Source of the DNA: Hsuehochloa calcarea
Lineage: Eukaryota; Streptophyta; Magnoliopsida; Poales; Poaceae
Direction of reading: 5' to 3'
Assembly: GCA_036346395.1 (NCBI GenBank)
Contig: CM070599.1
Location: 28,821,232-28,885,231 of the forward strand
DNA length: 64,000 nucleotides
Positions 11,761 through 23,723 of the stretch are shown here, one piece after another; position 1 is the first letter of the stretch, and every line of letters starts with the position of its first letter. The position numbers and the translations under genes were made by a program. The notes beneath the pieces were generated by a model. The model did not search any database. It saw only the letters and a list, made by a program, of their open reading frames with translations, and was not told the origin of the DNA.

Positions 11761-13042
11761 TCAAACATTGTTTAAATTTTTGTTATTACGATGCTTTTTA
11801 TTTGGTGTTATTTAAGTATTTTGTAAAAGAATTTCTCAAATCTCATATTAAATTCACTATAATTATAAAAACTATGTTTATATATAATCTTGATATATTA
11901 TATGCATAATGATCCCTAAATGATGTTTTATTGAGTGTAAATCTAAGGATCATTTGCAATTATTCAAATTCAAAGAATTCGAGCTTTATCAAAATCCCGG
12001 GACAATCGGTACATCAGGAGTTATGCGAGCGATGCGTCCATGATCGCGGATCATCCGGCGTTATAATAGCGGGCGTCCGTTTTCCTTTTGACCTTATCAC
12101 TCCGGTAGCTCGTCTGTTTTTCTTTTCATCTCGGTCAGCTCGGGTTCCTCTCTCTCGGTAGGCGCCTCTCAAAACCCTCTCTCAAATCGAGTGATTCTCT
12201 CGGTGGATCTCAAGTCCTCGCCGATCCTTGCATTTCAGTGCTCTCCTTCCTCAAATCTCAAGGTAAAACATCTATTGATTCGTGTTTTACCGCATTTGGA
12301 GCACTCGGGCGGTTTTAGGGTTTTTGATAATGCGATTGATATCTAGAAATCTAATTGGGCAAAAGTGCTTCTTTGGTGTCCTATGACCCTGCGCATCCAG
12401 TTCTAGCACTCACTCTCTTAGATTCCATCAAAATCTCGGAGATTCTTCAACCTAGTTTTGGTCAGACAATCGGACGTTCGGTTCTTGAGAGCGGAGCGAC
12501 CGCGATTTCGACGTTCCGCCACATAACGGCGGATGATCCGATTATCCTGACAGAACCAGAAATTGTCATTTCTTTCAATTCAATTCAATTCAAATCTGTT
12601 CCTTGACATCTTATAATCACTCCAATCTCGTATAGATGCCTAGAATGCGAGGAACATCCAAGAAGTCTCGAGGATCGTCAAGACAAGGGTCTTGGCACCT
12701 CAACCTCCACTGCAGGAAAAGGAAAGGGAAAGAGACCGACTCGGCGAATGAGAAAATAGCTCGTGAAGTAAATCTTTTGAGGAATCAATCCGAAGAAGAA
12801 GAAGAAGAAGAGGAAGTTCCTCCAAGGACGATGAAGATGATGATTTGATTGATCCTCAGGGGACTCCTCTTGACCTACATCTTCGTCGCCAGATGACTAT
12901 GCCATCAAGCGCCATGTCAATCAATATCTTACGAAGAATGACACATTAAATCCAAAATTCCACACAATCTTTCAAGAGCAAGTGTATGAGCAAATATATA
13001 GTAGGCACAAGAAATTTGCCGATCATAAATGGATTAATTGGT
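11761..13042 (+). mobile_element. Sirevirus post-pol spacer and env-like start, copy 1
   Basis: After the RNase H stop comes about 870 bp of non-coding sequence, then an ATG at 12636 opens a basic, Ser/Lys-rich frame (MPRMRGTSKKSRGSSRQGS) leading into a Glu-rich run. Sireviruses often carry an env-like gene here. The frame is already shifted, and copy 1 stops matching copy 2 after 13042, where gypsy-derived sequence begins. Confidence 0.6.
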
Positions 13043-14045
13043 TAAACATGGAAGTTTGGGGCGAAGGGAATAATGCCTTTGAAAAGCTCAAAGTGTACCT
13101 TAAGTGCCGGTCTTAGTTTCTCCAAGACCGGGGAAAACAGATTTACGGGTCGGCCCCAAAGGCTTGTTGGTCGTAGAACGTGGCGCAACCGGTTATTCGT
13201 GGAAGTCTTACATGGGCCAAGGAAAGATACAGTCAGGGTTGCTTTATAGTCTCCTTATGGCTTCAAAAACTAAGGCATTACTTTAGCCCACAAAGTGGTT
13301 CCTCTTTGGATATCCCTTAGGTCAAGTCCTTGAAATAGGGAATCGTGGGACGAATAGAAAAGGCGGTGGAACTAGGACGTTGCCTCCATTTCATCTCAGA
13401 AGACCATAAAGTCTCGGGTGGAATTCATTGCAAGTGGACAAACCAAATCTAAAAGAACGATAAGCACCACGCAGTGGACAATGTCCGATGGTTCCTTAAT
13501 GCTTAGGATGGGTTTAAGTCGCTTGATATCCCTCCGAACACATCAAGTATGCCGCGGTTTAACTTTCCCTCAAACAATGTGGCGAGCGGGATTTTTCGGG
13601 ACTTGGAAATTTTCGCCGGGATTCGCAAATTGTAGTGGGCGATTCTCAACTAGTAGCGAATCAAGTAGGGAAAGAGTACCAATGCTCAGTACCAAGATGT
13701 CTTCCTATCTGGAATGGAAATTCAAAAGCCCTTTGGTTTCATCAACATATTCCTAGAAAGGAGAACTTTCTGGGTCTTCCGGATGGCCTCACTAGGTCAC
13801 GCCGCAGTTTTTCTCGAGCAACTCGATTCACCCTCGGTTTAGCATTAAGAACATCGATGTTTACACGGATCAATCCTTTGACTCGATAACTTAGATGCTC
13901 CACGATCGGAACATCAAGGTAGAAAGTGGATGACATCGATCTACAATTATCTTAATGACCAACCAAGATGATGTGGGATTATAAACAAAGGCCAAATCAT
14001 ACACTCTTCGAAAGTACCTTGTATAACGAGGATCTCATGGGGTGT
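13043..14045 (+). mobile_element. Ty3-gypsy RNase H/integrase fragment inside Sirevirus
   Basis: This kilobase is absent from the second copy. It resembles gypsy RNase H: a decayed NNVA segment (about 13575), then GDSQLVANQVGKEYQC (13638-13690) and HIPRKENFL followed by DGLTR (about 13740-13800). It continues into the gypsy integrase linker with WMTSIYNYLND (about 13930) and a degenerate NEDLMGC near the end. It is full of frame breaks and shows no LTRs or target-site duplication of its own. It is therefore a joined fragment, not a separate insertion. Confidence 0.75.
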
Positions 14046-14880
14046 AACCTCCTTGGATTGGCTTTGGCATAGAAGGCTAGCTCATGTAGGAATGATTCAA
14101 CTCAAAAGCTTTTCAAACATGATTTAGTTGTTGGCTTGAAAGATGTGAAGTTTGAGAAAACCGACTTTGTAGTGCATGTCAAGTCCGGTAAACAAGTCGC
14201 TAATTCTCACCCTTCCAAAAGTATCATGTCAACTTCTAGACCATTGGAACTCTTACATATGGATTTGTTTGGGCCAACAACCTATAAGAGTATCGGGGGA
14301 AATAGCTATTGTTTGGTTATTGTGGATGATTACTCTAGATATACATGGGTATTCTTCCTAGATGATAAAAGTGAAACCTCCGGAATTTTCAAAAACTTTA
14401 CAAAAAGGGCCCAAAATGAATTTGATTTCAAAATAAAGAAAATCCGTAGTGATAATGGTTCGAGTTCAAAAATACTAAAGTTGAAGACTTTTGTGATGAA
14501 CTTGGAATAAAGCACGAACTTTCCACAACCTACACCCCGGAACAAAATGGAGTTGTAGAAAGGAAAAATCGTACATTAATTGAAATGGCTAGGACAATGC
14601 TTGATGAATATAATACTTCAGATAGTTTTTGGGCGAAGCAATTAACACCGCTTGTCATGCCATAAATCGTCTTTATTTACATCGTCTTTTGAAAAAGACT
14701 TCCTATGAGCTTCTTGTAGGAAGAAAACCGAACATCTCCTATTTTCGTGTCTTTGGTTGTAAATGCTATATTTTAAAGAAGGGTGTTCGCTATCAAAATT
14801 TGAAAGTAGATGTGATGTTGGTTTCTTGCTAGGTTATTCATCAAATAGTAAAGCTTATCGTGTCTTCAACAAAAACTCCG
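14046..14880 (+). pseudogene. Sirevirus integrase, second copy (truncated 5')
   Basis: The copy starts mid-gene at the sequence equivalent to 9057 (AACCTCCTTGGATTGGC), so gag, protease and the first part of pol are not repeated. It carries the integrase zinc region, HMDLFGP, VDDYSRYTWVFF and an IRSDNG motif with the second catalytic Asp. Several positions deleted in copy 1 are present here, for example near 14295, 14385 and 14530, but frame breaks remain at about 14160, 14510 and 14640. Confidence 0.85.
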
Positions 14881-16760
14881 GTTTAGTTGAAGAAAAACAT
14901 GATGTTCAATTTGATGAAACTAACGGCTCTCAAGAAGAGCATGAGAATTTGGATGATGTAGGCAATGAAGCTTTGAGAAGGGCAATGGAGCATATGCAAA
15001 TTGGTGACATAAAGCCCGAAGATGATTCATCATCCTCCACACAAGTTGAACCACCAACATCTTCTACAAACCAAGTTCAACTTGACAATAAGGAAGATGA
15101 TCAACCATCTAACTTACCACCAAGAATCCACAATGCAATTGCTAAGGATCATCCAATAGACCAAATATTGGGTGATGTAAGTAAGGGTGTTCAAACTCGA
15201 TCTCGTGTTGCTTCTTTTTGTGAATATTACTCTTTTGTCTCTTGTATTGAGCCAAAGCATGTAGAAGAAGCACTTGAAGATCCGGATTGGGTGAATGCTA
15301 TGCATGAGGAACTCAACAACTTCACCCGGAATGAAGTTTGGACATTGGTGGATCGACCCAAGGAACACAACGTCATTGGTACAAAATGGGTCTTTAGGAA
15401 CAAGCAAGATGAAAATGGTTTGGTTGTTCGAAACAAAGCAAGATTGGTAGCTCAAGGGTATTCACAAGTTGAAGGTTTGGATTTTGGTGAAACTTTTGCT
15501 CCCGTAGCTAGATTAGAATCAATTCGGATATTACTTGCTTTTGCATCATGCTTTGATATTAAATTATTTCAAATGGATGTTAAAAGTGCTTTCTTAAATG
15601 GTAAAATTTCCGAACTTGTATTTGTTGAACAACCTCCCGGTTTTGAAGATCCTAAAAATCCAAATAATGTCTATAAACTCTCTAAAGCGCTCTATGGCCT
15701 TAAACAAGCTCCTAGAGCATGGTATGAACGACTTAGAGATTTTCTAGTCTCAAAAGGATTCAAAATTGGGAAGATTGATTCAACCTTATTTACTAAAGTT
15801 ATAGATGATGATTTCTTTGTATGTCAAATTTATGTTGATGATATTATTTTGGGTCTACTAATCAAGATTTTTGCAAAGAGTTTGGTGATATGATGTCTAG
15901 GGAATTTGAAATGTCGATGATTGGAGAATTAAGCTACTTCCTTGGATTCCAAATCAAGCAACTCAAAGATGGGACCTTCGTGAGCCAAACCAAGTATGCA
16001 AAAGAATTGATCAAGAAGTTTGGTATGGAGGATGCAAAACCCATCAAGACTCCCATGGCAACAAATGGTCATCTTGACTTAAATGAGGAGAGTAAATCGG
16101 TAGATTTAAAGCTTTATAGATCTATGATTGGTAGTTTGCTTTATCTTACCGCATCTAGGCCCGATATCATGTTTAGTGTTTGTATGTGTGCTCGCTTTCA
16201 AGCAAATCCAAAAGAATGTCATTTAATGGTCATTAAAAGAATTCTAAGATATTTAAAGCATTCCTCTAGCATTGGCCTTTGGTTCCCGAAAGGTGCTAAA
16301 TTTGACTTAATTGGATATTCGGACTCGATTATGCGGGATGCAAAGTGGATAGAAAAAGCACCTCGGGTAGTTGTCAATTTTAGGAAGATCTTTAGTATCA
16401 TGGTCATCCAAGAAACAAAATTCCGTAGCCCTATCCACCGCGGAGTAATATGTTTCACGGGAAGTTGTTGTGCTCAATTGCTATGGATGAGGCAAACATT
16501 GATGGATTATGGAATTAAACGATAAAATGCCTCTTTGTGTGACAATGATAGTCTTGTGAAAATTGCTAATAATCCTGTCAACACTCAAGAACCAAGCATA
16601 TAGATATTCGCCACCATTTCTTGAGAGATCATGTGATCAAGGAGACATTGAAATTAGCCACATAAGAGCAAGACCAATTAGCGGATATTTTCACCAAGCC
16701 ATTAGATGAAGGCCGCTTTTGCAAATTGAGAAATGAATTAAATGTCATAGATTATTCAAA
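14763..16760 (+). pseudogene. Sirevirus reverse transcriptase/RNase H, second copy
   Basis: One open frame of 376 codons (14763-15893) runs from the integrase C-terminus through the reverse transcriptase fingers and palm to YVDDII, with FAPVARLESIRILLAF and QMDVKSAFLNGKISELVFVE intact. A break after the YVDD motif shifts to the frame 15890-16525, which carries ELSYFLGFQIKQLKDGTFV, SRPDIMFSVCMCARFQANP and the start of RNase H. RNase H is shifted again near 16325, and the remainder to about 16760 is fragmentary. The break after YVDD is shared by both copies, so it predates the duplication or is a shared sequencing error. Confidence 0.88.
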
Positions 16761-19594
16761 CATTGTTTAAATTTTTGTTATTACGATGCTTTTTATTTGG
16801 TGTTATTTAAGTATTTTGTAAAAGAATTTCTCAAATCTCATATTAAATTCACTATAATTATAAAAACTATGTTTATATATAATCTTCAGATATTATATGC
16901 ATAATGATCCCTAAATGATGTTTTATTGAGTGTAAATCTAAGGATCATTTGCAATTATTCAAATTCCAAAGAATTCCGAGCTTTATCAAAATCCGGACAA
17001 TCGGTACATCCAGGAGTTATGCGACGATGACGTCCATGCATCGGATCATCCGGCGTTATAATAGCGGGAACGTCCGCTTTTCCTTTTGACCTTATCACTC
17101 CAAATGCCGTCTGTTTTCTTTTCATCTCATCGCTCGGTTCTCTCTCTCGGTAGAGCGCCTCTCAAAACCCTCTCTCAAATCGAGTGATTCTCTGGTGGAT
17201 CTCAAGTCCTCGCGATCCTTGCATTTCCAGCTCTCCTTCCTCAAATCTCAAGGTAAAACATCTATTGATTCGTGTTTTACCGCATTTGGAGCACTCGGCG
17301 CTTTAGGGTTTTTGATAATGCGATTGATATCTAGAAATCTAATTGGGCAAAAGTGCTTCATCGGTGTCCTATGACCCTTCGCATCCAGTTCTAGCACTCA
17401 CTCTCTTAGATTCCATCAAAATCTCGGAGATTCTTCAACCTAGTTTTGGTCAGACAATCGGACGTTCGGTTCTTGAGCGGAGCGACCGCATCTCGGACGT
17501 CCGCCACATAACGGCGGATGATCCGATTATCTCGACAGAACCGAAATTGTCATTTCTTTCAATTCAATTCAATTCAAATCTGTTCCTTGACATCTTATAA
17601 TCACTCCAATCTCGTATAGATGCCTAGAATGCGAGGAACATCCAAGAAGTCTCGAGGATCGTCAAGACAAGGGTCTTGCACCTCAACCTCCACTCGCAGG
17701 AAAAGGAAAGGGAAAGAGACCACTCGAAACCGAATCGAAAATAGCTCGGAAGTAAATCTTTTGAGGAATCAATCAAGAAGAAGAAGAAGAAGAGGAAGTT
17801 CCTCCAAGGACGGAAGATGATGATTTGATTGATCCTCGCGGACTCCTCTTGACCTACATCTTCTGTCAGCAGATGACTATGCCATCAAGCGCCATGTCAA
17901 TCAATATCTTCTGAAGAATGACACATTAAATCCAAAATTCCACACAATCTTTCAAGAGCAAGTGTATGAGCAAATATATAGTAGGCACAAGAAATTTGCC
18001 GATCATAAATGGATTAATTGGTCAAATATTAATACCTTGGACAAATAGAGTGGAGTCTATCAGCTTTTCTACAATGTGGGTCTTCATGATCTTGTGGGCA
18101 TAAAACAGAATTATGATGACAAGATCATTCGACGTTTATGCCACATCGCATATGTCCCATGACTTGAAGACTTTTAGATGGTCGATGGTGTCGAAATGTG
18201 GAAAGCACCAAAGAGGAATTTGAGAGTGTTGAGAATTCACCAATCTTGGGACAAAATCTTTGAGAGTTCACCCTACTTGTTCTGCTTGGGCGGCATTATG
18301 ACTCTTGACCAAATGCAAGTTAGGGACACCATTCTGATTGAAGCGTATGAGCATGATTAACGGATAATTAATCATACTTTCTACCCTAAGAGTGGGAATT
18401 TCGATGCATGACGGGGCATGTTTGGAACATGATAGATCATATTGTGGAGGAGTTAAATTTGATGTAGTGGATGTTATTCTTCAAGGCATAGCCTCCTCCA
18501 AGAATGACAGAGTTAAAAGGATTTATTATGCTCCTTACATCATGGCATTGATTGTTAGAAAGATCGAGTACGTGGTGGTTTGGGATCTACTCACAAGCCA
18601 TATAAACCACGAGATGCCATTCCTCCTCAACAAGTCTCCGAGGATGCCCCTACCGAGGTTGATGCTCCTCCCGCCGCTATGCCGATACAAGTGCTCTAGC
18701 GCAAGTACTTCAAAATCGCAGCTATTATCAGACTTTGCGAAATGAAGGTCGAACAAGTTGCCTTTCAGATGAGACTCGTCATAGGCTTACTAAGATGGCG
18801 ACTATCCAAAATGACTTCTTTGATGAGACTCATAACAGATTATCGCTTTGTCCGAGGGCCTAAATGACTTAGAACATTTTCTCAAGACCCTCAGTTATGT
18901 TCCGACCTCCTCACGCCCAAGGGTCCTTCTTCTAGGACACTGACCTACCTCCTCCCTCACGCACCTCATCGAGTTTCAGGCTCCAGTTCCTCCGCTCCTA
19001 CCACCCTCTCAAGATCTCAGATCCCGCCCTCGTGTCGCTTCTCCGGATCTCCGCACTCAGCCACTTCTTGCTTTCTCCTCGCTCCGCTCCAGACCAGTTC
19101 TTCCTCTCAGACCCCTGCTTGATGCTTTTTGGTACTTTGATGCCAAAGGGGAGAAATTGTGAAGAGGTGAAGACTTAGTTTTAGGGGAGCTATGGGCTTA
19201 TGTGATTTATATGTGTTTTGTAAACGGTTGATTGTTGATCTATTTTGTGCCTGTAATAGTTGGTAACTTTTGTTGAACTTGTGGTCTTATTATCTTTTAT
19301 GCAATGCAATCAATTATTTGACATATCTTATATGTATTGCTTCCTCAAGTTCATAAATGCAAAAGAAACTCCTAAAATTTTCAATTCTTTACATATGCTT
19401 GCAAATTATTTACTATCCATATGCATTTGTTTAGGGAGTCTTCTTTTAATTGGATTTGACAAGAAAAATAATTCTCAAAATTTACTTATGCTCATTGCAA
19501 AGATTATTTTACTCAAAAGACTTCAAAAGAATATACACTCTTAGTATATTCAAAACAACTTTTCTCACATATTAAGTGTGTTGTCATCAATTAC
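16761..19594 (+). mobile_element. Sirevirus post-pol region and env-like ORF, copy 2
   Basis: It repeats copy 1 until 18022, including the basic MPRMRGTSKKSRGSS start (ATG 17620), then continues uniquely through fragments such as 18178-18360 (WDKIFESSPYLFCLGG) and a Pro/Ser-rich tail to about 19130. The N-terminal basic region, central globular part and Pro-rich C-terminus fit the Sirevirus env-like gene, whose function is unknown. Many frame breaks are present. An AT-rich untranslated stretch leads to the polypurine tract. Confidence 0.6.
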
Positions 19595-19606
19595 CAAAAG
19601 GGGAGA
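19595..19606 (+). other. Polypurine tract
   Basis: CAAAAGGGGAGA ends one base before the 3' LTR. It is the expected plus-strand primer site. Confidence 0.9.
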
Positions 19607-19607
19607 T

Positions 19608-21137
19608 TGAAAGCATCTAGGCCCCTAAAATGGTTTTGGTAATTAATGATAATATGTGAATATGGGATTAACAAGTTTACTAAGAATGTGCAAGGTTAAT
19701 TCCATTTGATGAACATGATGAAGCAAGGATGCATGCTAAAGGAAAATGTGAAGATCAACAAGGCCTAAAGTCAAGGTACAAATAGTCTAGGATCCTTTTC
19801 TATTTTACCGGCCTAAGGAGAATTGGTTGGTAGACCGGATTATAGGATAAATGCCGTACTATTAAGGGGATCACGACTAGTAGCTTGATAGCTTATTCTT
19901 GTGCCATATGGATCAACTTAGGATCATGCATGCATTTAAAATTGGACTTGAATTTAAGTTAGAATGAATTATGCTTTAATTCGAATCGGATGAACCAAGG
20001 CTTAGCAGTTGTATCGAATCCGGTTGTTCGATGATATTTCGGTTGCAAAATAACAAGATCGAGTGTAATCTCCTTTGAAAACCGTTTTGAGAACGGTCTG
20101 ATCACAGATAATCGGATGGACCGCATCCGGTTGTTCCGATGATATTTCGGTTGCAAAATAACAGATCGAGTGTAATCTCCTTTGAAAACCTCTTTTGAGA
20201 ATCGGTATCACGACGTATAATCGGATGAACCGCACTACGGATGTTCCGAAATGTATTTGGCGGTTGTAAAATTCCAGAACAGATGCAAAATCTCTGGTTT
20301 AGAAAACCTGAAATCGGACGATCCGGGTGTTTGCCTGCGGATGAACCGCAACTAAATCCAACGGCTATATCAGTGCATTTAATGCGTGTAACATAGCCGT
20401 ATCGCATTGAGCGTAAGCGCGTTGTACCGATGCTAACACGCGGTTGTTCCGATATGTACTGAATTTTCGGGAACTTCTTCCCAACGGCTAGAATTGGTTG
20501 GTGGAGGCTATAAATACCTCCCCAACTGCACAAGGGACATGTTACACAGTGCATTGAAGATATCTCAACCCTTGTGAGCATTGTGCATTCAATTCTACTC
20601 CCAATTTACTCTTGCATTCATTGAAAGGGAGATCAAGTGCATTCATCTTTAGTTGATTCATTGGCACTTGAGTAAAGTCAAGCGAGGATCGTTGATCTAT
20701 TCTCTTGGGGTGTTGCCGCACTCCTAGACGGCTTGCGGTGAAGCACGTGATCTTCTCAAGTGAAGCTTGTGAGAAGACCCGAGCAAGATTGTGAGTGGTT
20801 GGTGTTCACCATCTCCGAGCGGAGGAAGAACAACCCAAGTGATCGAGGGAAGGCTTAATTCATGGAGCCGGCTTGGGTGGTCAAGCTTCCTCAACGTGGA
20901 CTAGTGAAGACCGGCAAGTCTTCGATACCACGGGAAAAACATCATTGTGTCTTGTGGTTATTTCTTGTCTTTACAATTCCGCACTTATATTTCTAGCTTG
21001 CTTATTGTGATTAAATTGCCTAGCTAGGAGCATAACTTGTTTAGACTAAGTCATTGAATTGGATAAATTGTTAATTTGTTAAAAACTTTAAAAACCTCCT
21101 ATTCACCCCCCTCTAGTCGGTTATCCTTGATCCTACA
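19608..21137 (+). repeat. Sirevirus 3' LTR
   Basis: 1530 bp, TGAAAGCATCTAGG to GATCCTACA, near-identical to the 5' LTR. The high identity suggests a fairly recent insertion, with the caveat that part of the difference may be sequencing error. Confidence 0.95.
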
Positions 21138-21142
21138 GCAGT
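21138..21142. repeat. Target-site duplication GCAGT (right)
   Basis: Matches 5113-5117 exactly. Confidence 0.93.
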
Positions 21143-22300
21143 GAAAAAAAAGAAATAAAAGACAAAAATCACTGCCGACTACCGCAAGGCCACGCGCACA
21201 ACCGGCGCCACCCTCGCGCCCGCACCTGCACATGGCTGCCTTGTGCCACCGAGCCATGCCCGACCCGTTGGCCCAAAGCAACCTCAGCGCCCGTCTGCAC
21301 TGCCACCGGAGCCGGCACCATCATGCGCCACCACTCGCTCCGGCCTGCGCAGCTACGCTGCGCCAGGACGCGCACTCGCGCTGAAGTCGTCGACCAAGTG
21401 CCGCGCCCGCTGCGACGCGCCTAGCGCCTGAGCCTCACGCAGACCTTGCGCAAACCAGCCGTCGGCGCCGAACTACCGTCTGCGATCACGACGACGTCGA
21501 GTCCTGCCCGACCTCCTCCGTCGTCTGCGCGCCGTAGCACACCTTTGCGTGGGGGCTCACAGCCGCCGTCATTGCATTCGCACCCACAGCGCCTACGCAC
21601 CGCTCGCCCATGCACGGGCGCACCGTCGCCAGCCCTACACGACGCCTGTCGACCGCCTGTGCACTAGCTGTGCGCTACCCACGCTAAGTAGGAAGCACGC
21701 CCACGGAGCTTTGCCGTCATCATCTGTCGTAGAACCACGCCCGTACGCGTGGACGGCCACCTCGGCATCACGCCCGCACACGCATTGGCCGCCTCGCACC
21801 AGCCGTGCTCGCCGGCCCCGCATGACCGTGGCCCGTGGAAGATCGTCCCTATGCACGCGGCCGCACACGCGCGTCGGCTGCTGGCACTCTCGCACTCACG
21901 CACGAGGTCGCGCCGCGCCCCCGACCCTCTGCGCAGGCGCTTGAAGTCGCCATCTCGCCGAGCGCGCCGTATCGCGCTTGCTTGCAACCTACACACGCCG
22001 CCCTCTGACCGTCTCCTCGCGGGCACCCCTTACGCCGCCGCAACCATGGGGAATAGGGCAGGGAAAACCTATCCCCCCTGCCCATTTTGTCGGTTGGCCT
22101 TTGGGTCGAATCGTGCCGAGCAGCAATGGCCCCGCTCAAGGAGTTTCGGAAGAAGAAAAAAATGAAAAAAAAATTCCCAAATCTTACAAATAAGCCCTCA
22201 CGTTTTAAAATTACACGAGAAATTTTCTATGAAATGAAAATTCACGGTTTAACCCCTAGAAATTGCAGAATTCTCTGAAAATTAATATTTCAGCAGAAAA
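21143..22300 (+). mobile_element. Old Ty1-copia leader, right half
   Basis: This is the continuation of the copia leader interrupted at 5112: GC-rich sequence with many CGCCGCC/CGCACGC words up to about 22030, then GGGGAATAGGGCAGGGAAAA and a purine-rich stretch. The same arrangement (GC-rich leader, a GGGGAACCCTATCCCC-like sequence, then purine-rich AT sequence) is at 37400-37990, where a gag frame follows. The many open frames on both strands are GC-composition artefacts. No gag is recognisable here. Confidence 0.5.
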
Positions 22301-23121
22301 GGGCCTTTAGAGACCCTTTTCTTTGTTCTTTGTTATTATTATTCCTATGCACTTTATATATTATATTTACTGTTTTGATTATCTGTGATTGTTTTTATTA
22401 CTTTTAATTACTGAAAATAGCAGTAAATCTTGGAAAATACATAAAAAATACGGGATCACGAACCTGGAGTTCAAAGAATATTATGAGAATTTTGCAACCA
22501 TTTTATGCAAATTACCAGTAGCAACCTTATGAACTCTTTGTATGAAACATGTAGATGTCTGGCATCACAAACCAGGAGTTTGAAGAATTGACTCAGCATG
22601 ATCAAAATTTGTACCAGTCTTTAATTCTGTGATAAGTTAATCACATGAATTTATATAAGGTGATCGTTCATGCTGAATTCACCGACGGTTCTTCGATACT
22701 TTCTACCGCTGCTGCACTGCTACCATACCTGGGACTTCATGCAGTTGCAAGAACCCGTGCCGAGCGGCAAAACACTTGCCGTAAGAACTTAACATCTGCA
22801 TGCCCAATTGTTCATGCCACACTTGCATAATTAAAATCCAATTCAACTATGTTCCCACCCAACACACAAAATCTGCAGGAAACTTAACATCTAATGCGAA
22901 TAAATGCCAAATTATTTATTTTCCTTCAATTTCCTGAGAAATTCTTAAGTCATCACAAATTTTGCCTCGTCTAAGACGTGAAATTTCAAATTAACAGTTA
23001 ACACTTTGAGAACAGTAACAAATTAGGGATGTACTACCATGCATATGTTCGCAACCTGACGTGTGCAAACGCATGCAGCCGTGCGCGGTGCGCGGCCGCG
23101 CGGGACACGCATCCATCCGAG
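22301..23121. other. AT-rich spacer and probable 3' flank
   Basis: No gene is seen. The right part lies downstream of the minus-strand cysteine-rich frame and would be its 3' untranslated region. Confidence 0.4.
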
Positions 23122-23640
23122 TCAAGAGCGCACGCCGCCGGGGACGGCGCGCGGCGGCAGCAGGCCCTGGGGCACCGGGGCAGCGGCGCCCAAGGCCTTC
23201 TCGTCGACGGTGTCGCCTCCGCCGCAGGAGAGGAGGCACGAGATGGTCGTGATGCTGTCACGACGGTCGACGATGACGTAGCTGCCGTCTCGGTACAGCT
23301 TCATGATGTAGCACTGATCATCTTCGCCGTACTCCTCGCTGGGGGTGGCCGATCTCGGAGACGGGGCAGGTGCGGCCGCGGCGGCCGGCGGGAAGCAGAC
23401 AAGCTTGCACTCGTCCCAGAAGATGGGGCACCATCTGATCAGTATCTGCTCGCGACCGACGCAGAGGTAGCAGATGTACGTCTCCGTGTTGTCGCCGCCG
23501 ACTAGTCCGCCGGTCGTCGTTACCGTCACGTTGCTGGCCTTCGTCGCATTGCCATTGCCGGCCTTAACGGCGGCGCCACCGGTGGCTGAGGTGCAGGAGG
23601 ACAAGGGAGGAGACGTGGAGGATACGAGCTGGAGCTGCCG
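23122..23640 (-). pseudogene. Small cysteine-rich secreted-type protein, start lost
   Basis: A minus-strand open frame of about 160 codons (stop at 23122) encodes a Cys-rich segment: TYICYLCVGREQ, RWCPIFWDECKLVC, then after an Ala/Pro-rich linker DDQCYIMKLYRDGSYVIVD and ISCLLSCGGG. The paired cysteines and length suggest a small secreted, disulphide-bonded grass protein, but I do not recognise the family. The frame has no ATG before the conserved part. In another frame just upstream there is a hydrophobic stretch (ARILHVSSLVLLHLS) that looks like the core of a signal peptide, so a frameshift near 23595-23605 and loss of the start codon are likely. A TATA box lies upstream at 23724-23731. Confidence 0.5.
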
Positions 23641-23723
23641 AGAGAGGTATCTGGGACAGATCGAGCGAGAGATGATGCGTGTTCAGATGTAAAATCTTGC
23701 ATTCTTGCAAGGAACTTTTGCTG

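Larger units (their letters stand above)
5118..21137 (+). mobile_element. Sirevirus (Ty1-copia) with internal duplication
   Basis: A complete-ended LTR retrotransposon: LTRs 5118-6650 and 19608-21137 (TG...CA), primer binding site TGGTATCAGAGC, gag with CCHC knuckles, protease, integrase, reverse transcriptase and RNase H in Ty1-copia order, a post-pol env-like reading frame, polypurine tract, and 5-bp target-site duplication. LTR start TGAAAGCATCTAGGCCCCTA, long LTRs and the extra post-pol frame are typical of Sireviruses. The internal part is abnormal: 9057-13042 and 14046-18022 are nearly identical tandem copies, and 13043-14045 between them is gypsy-derived. All reading frames are broken, so it is not autonomous as sequenced. 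It inserted into the leader of an older copia element. Confidence 0.93.

Noticed and set aside
5118..21137. Regularly repeated sequence that might suggest a CRISPR-like or satellite array
   Set aside because: The repeats are LTRs and one internal tandem duplication of a Sirevirus; there is no short regular repeat-spacer structure.
21143..22165. Many overlapping open frames of 60-138 codons on both strands
   Set aside because: The sequence is GC-rich copia leader; frames are open on all strands, carry no domain, and are low-complexity Arg/Ala/Pro.
23029..23505. 158-codon plus-strand frame overlapping the cysteine-rich gene
   Set aside because: It is the antisense shadow; the minus strand has the Cys pattern, a TATA box and a plausible leader.
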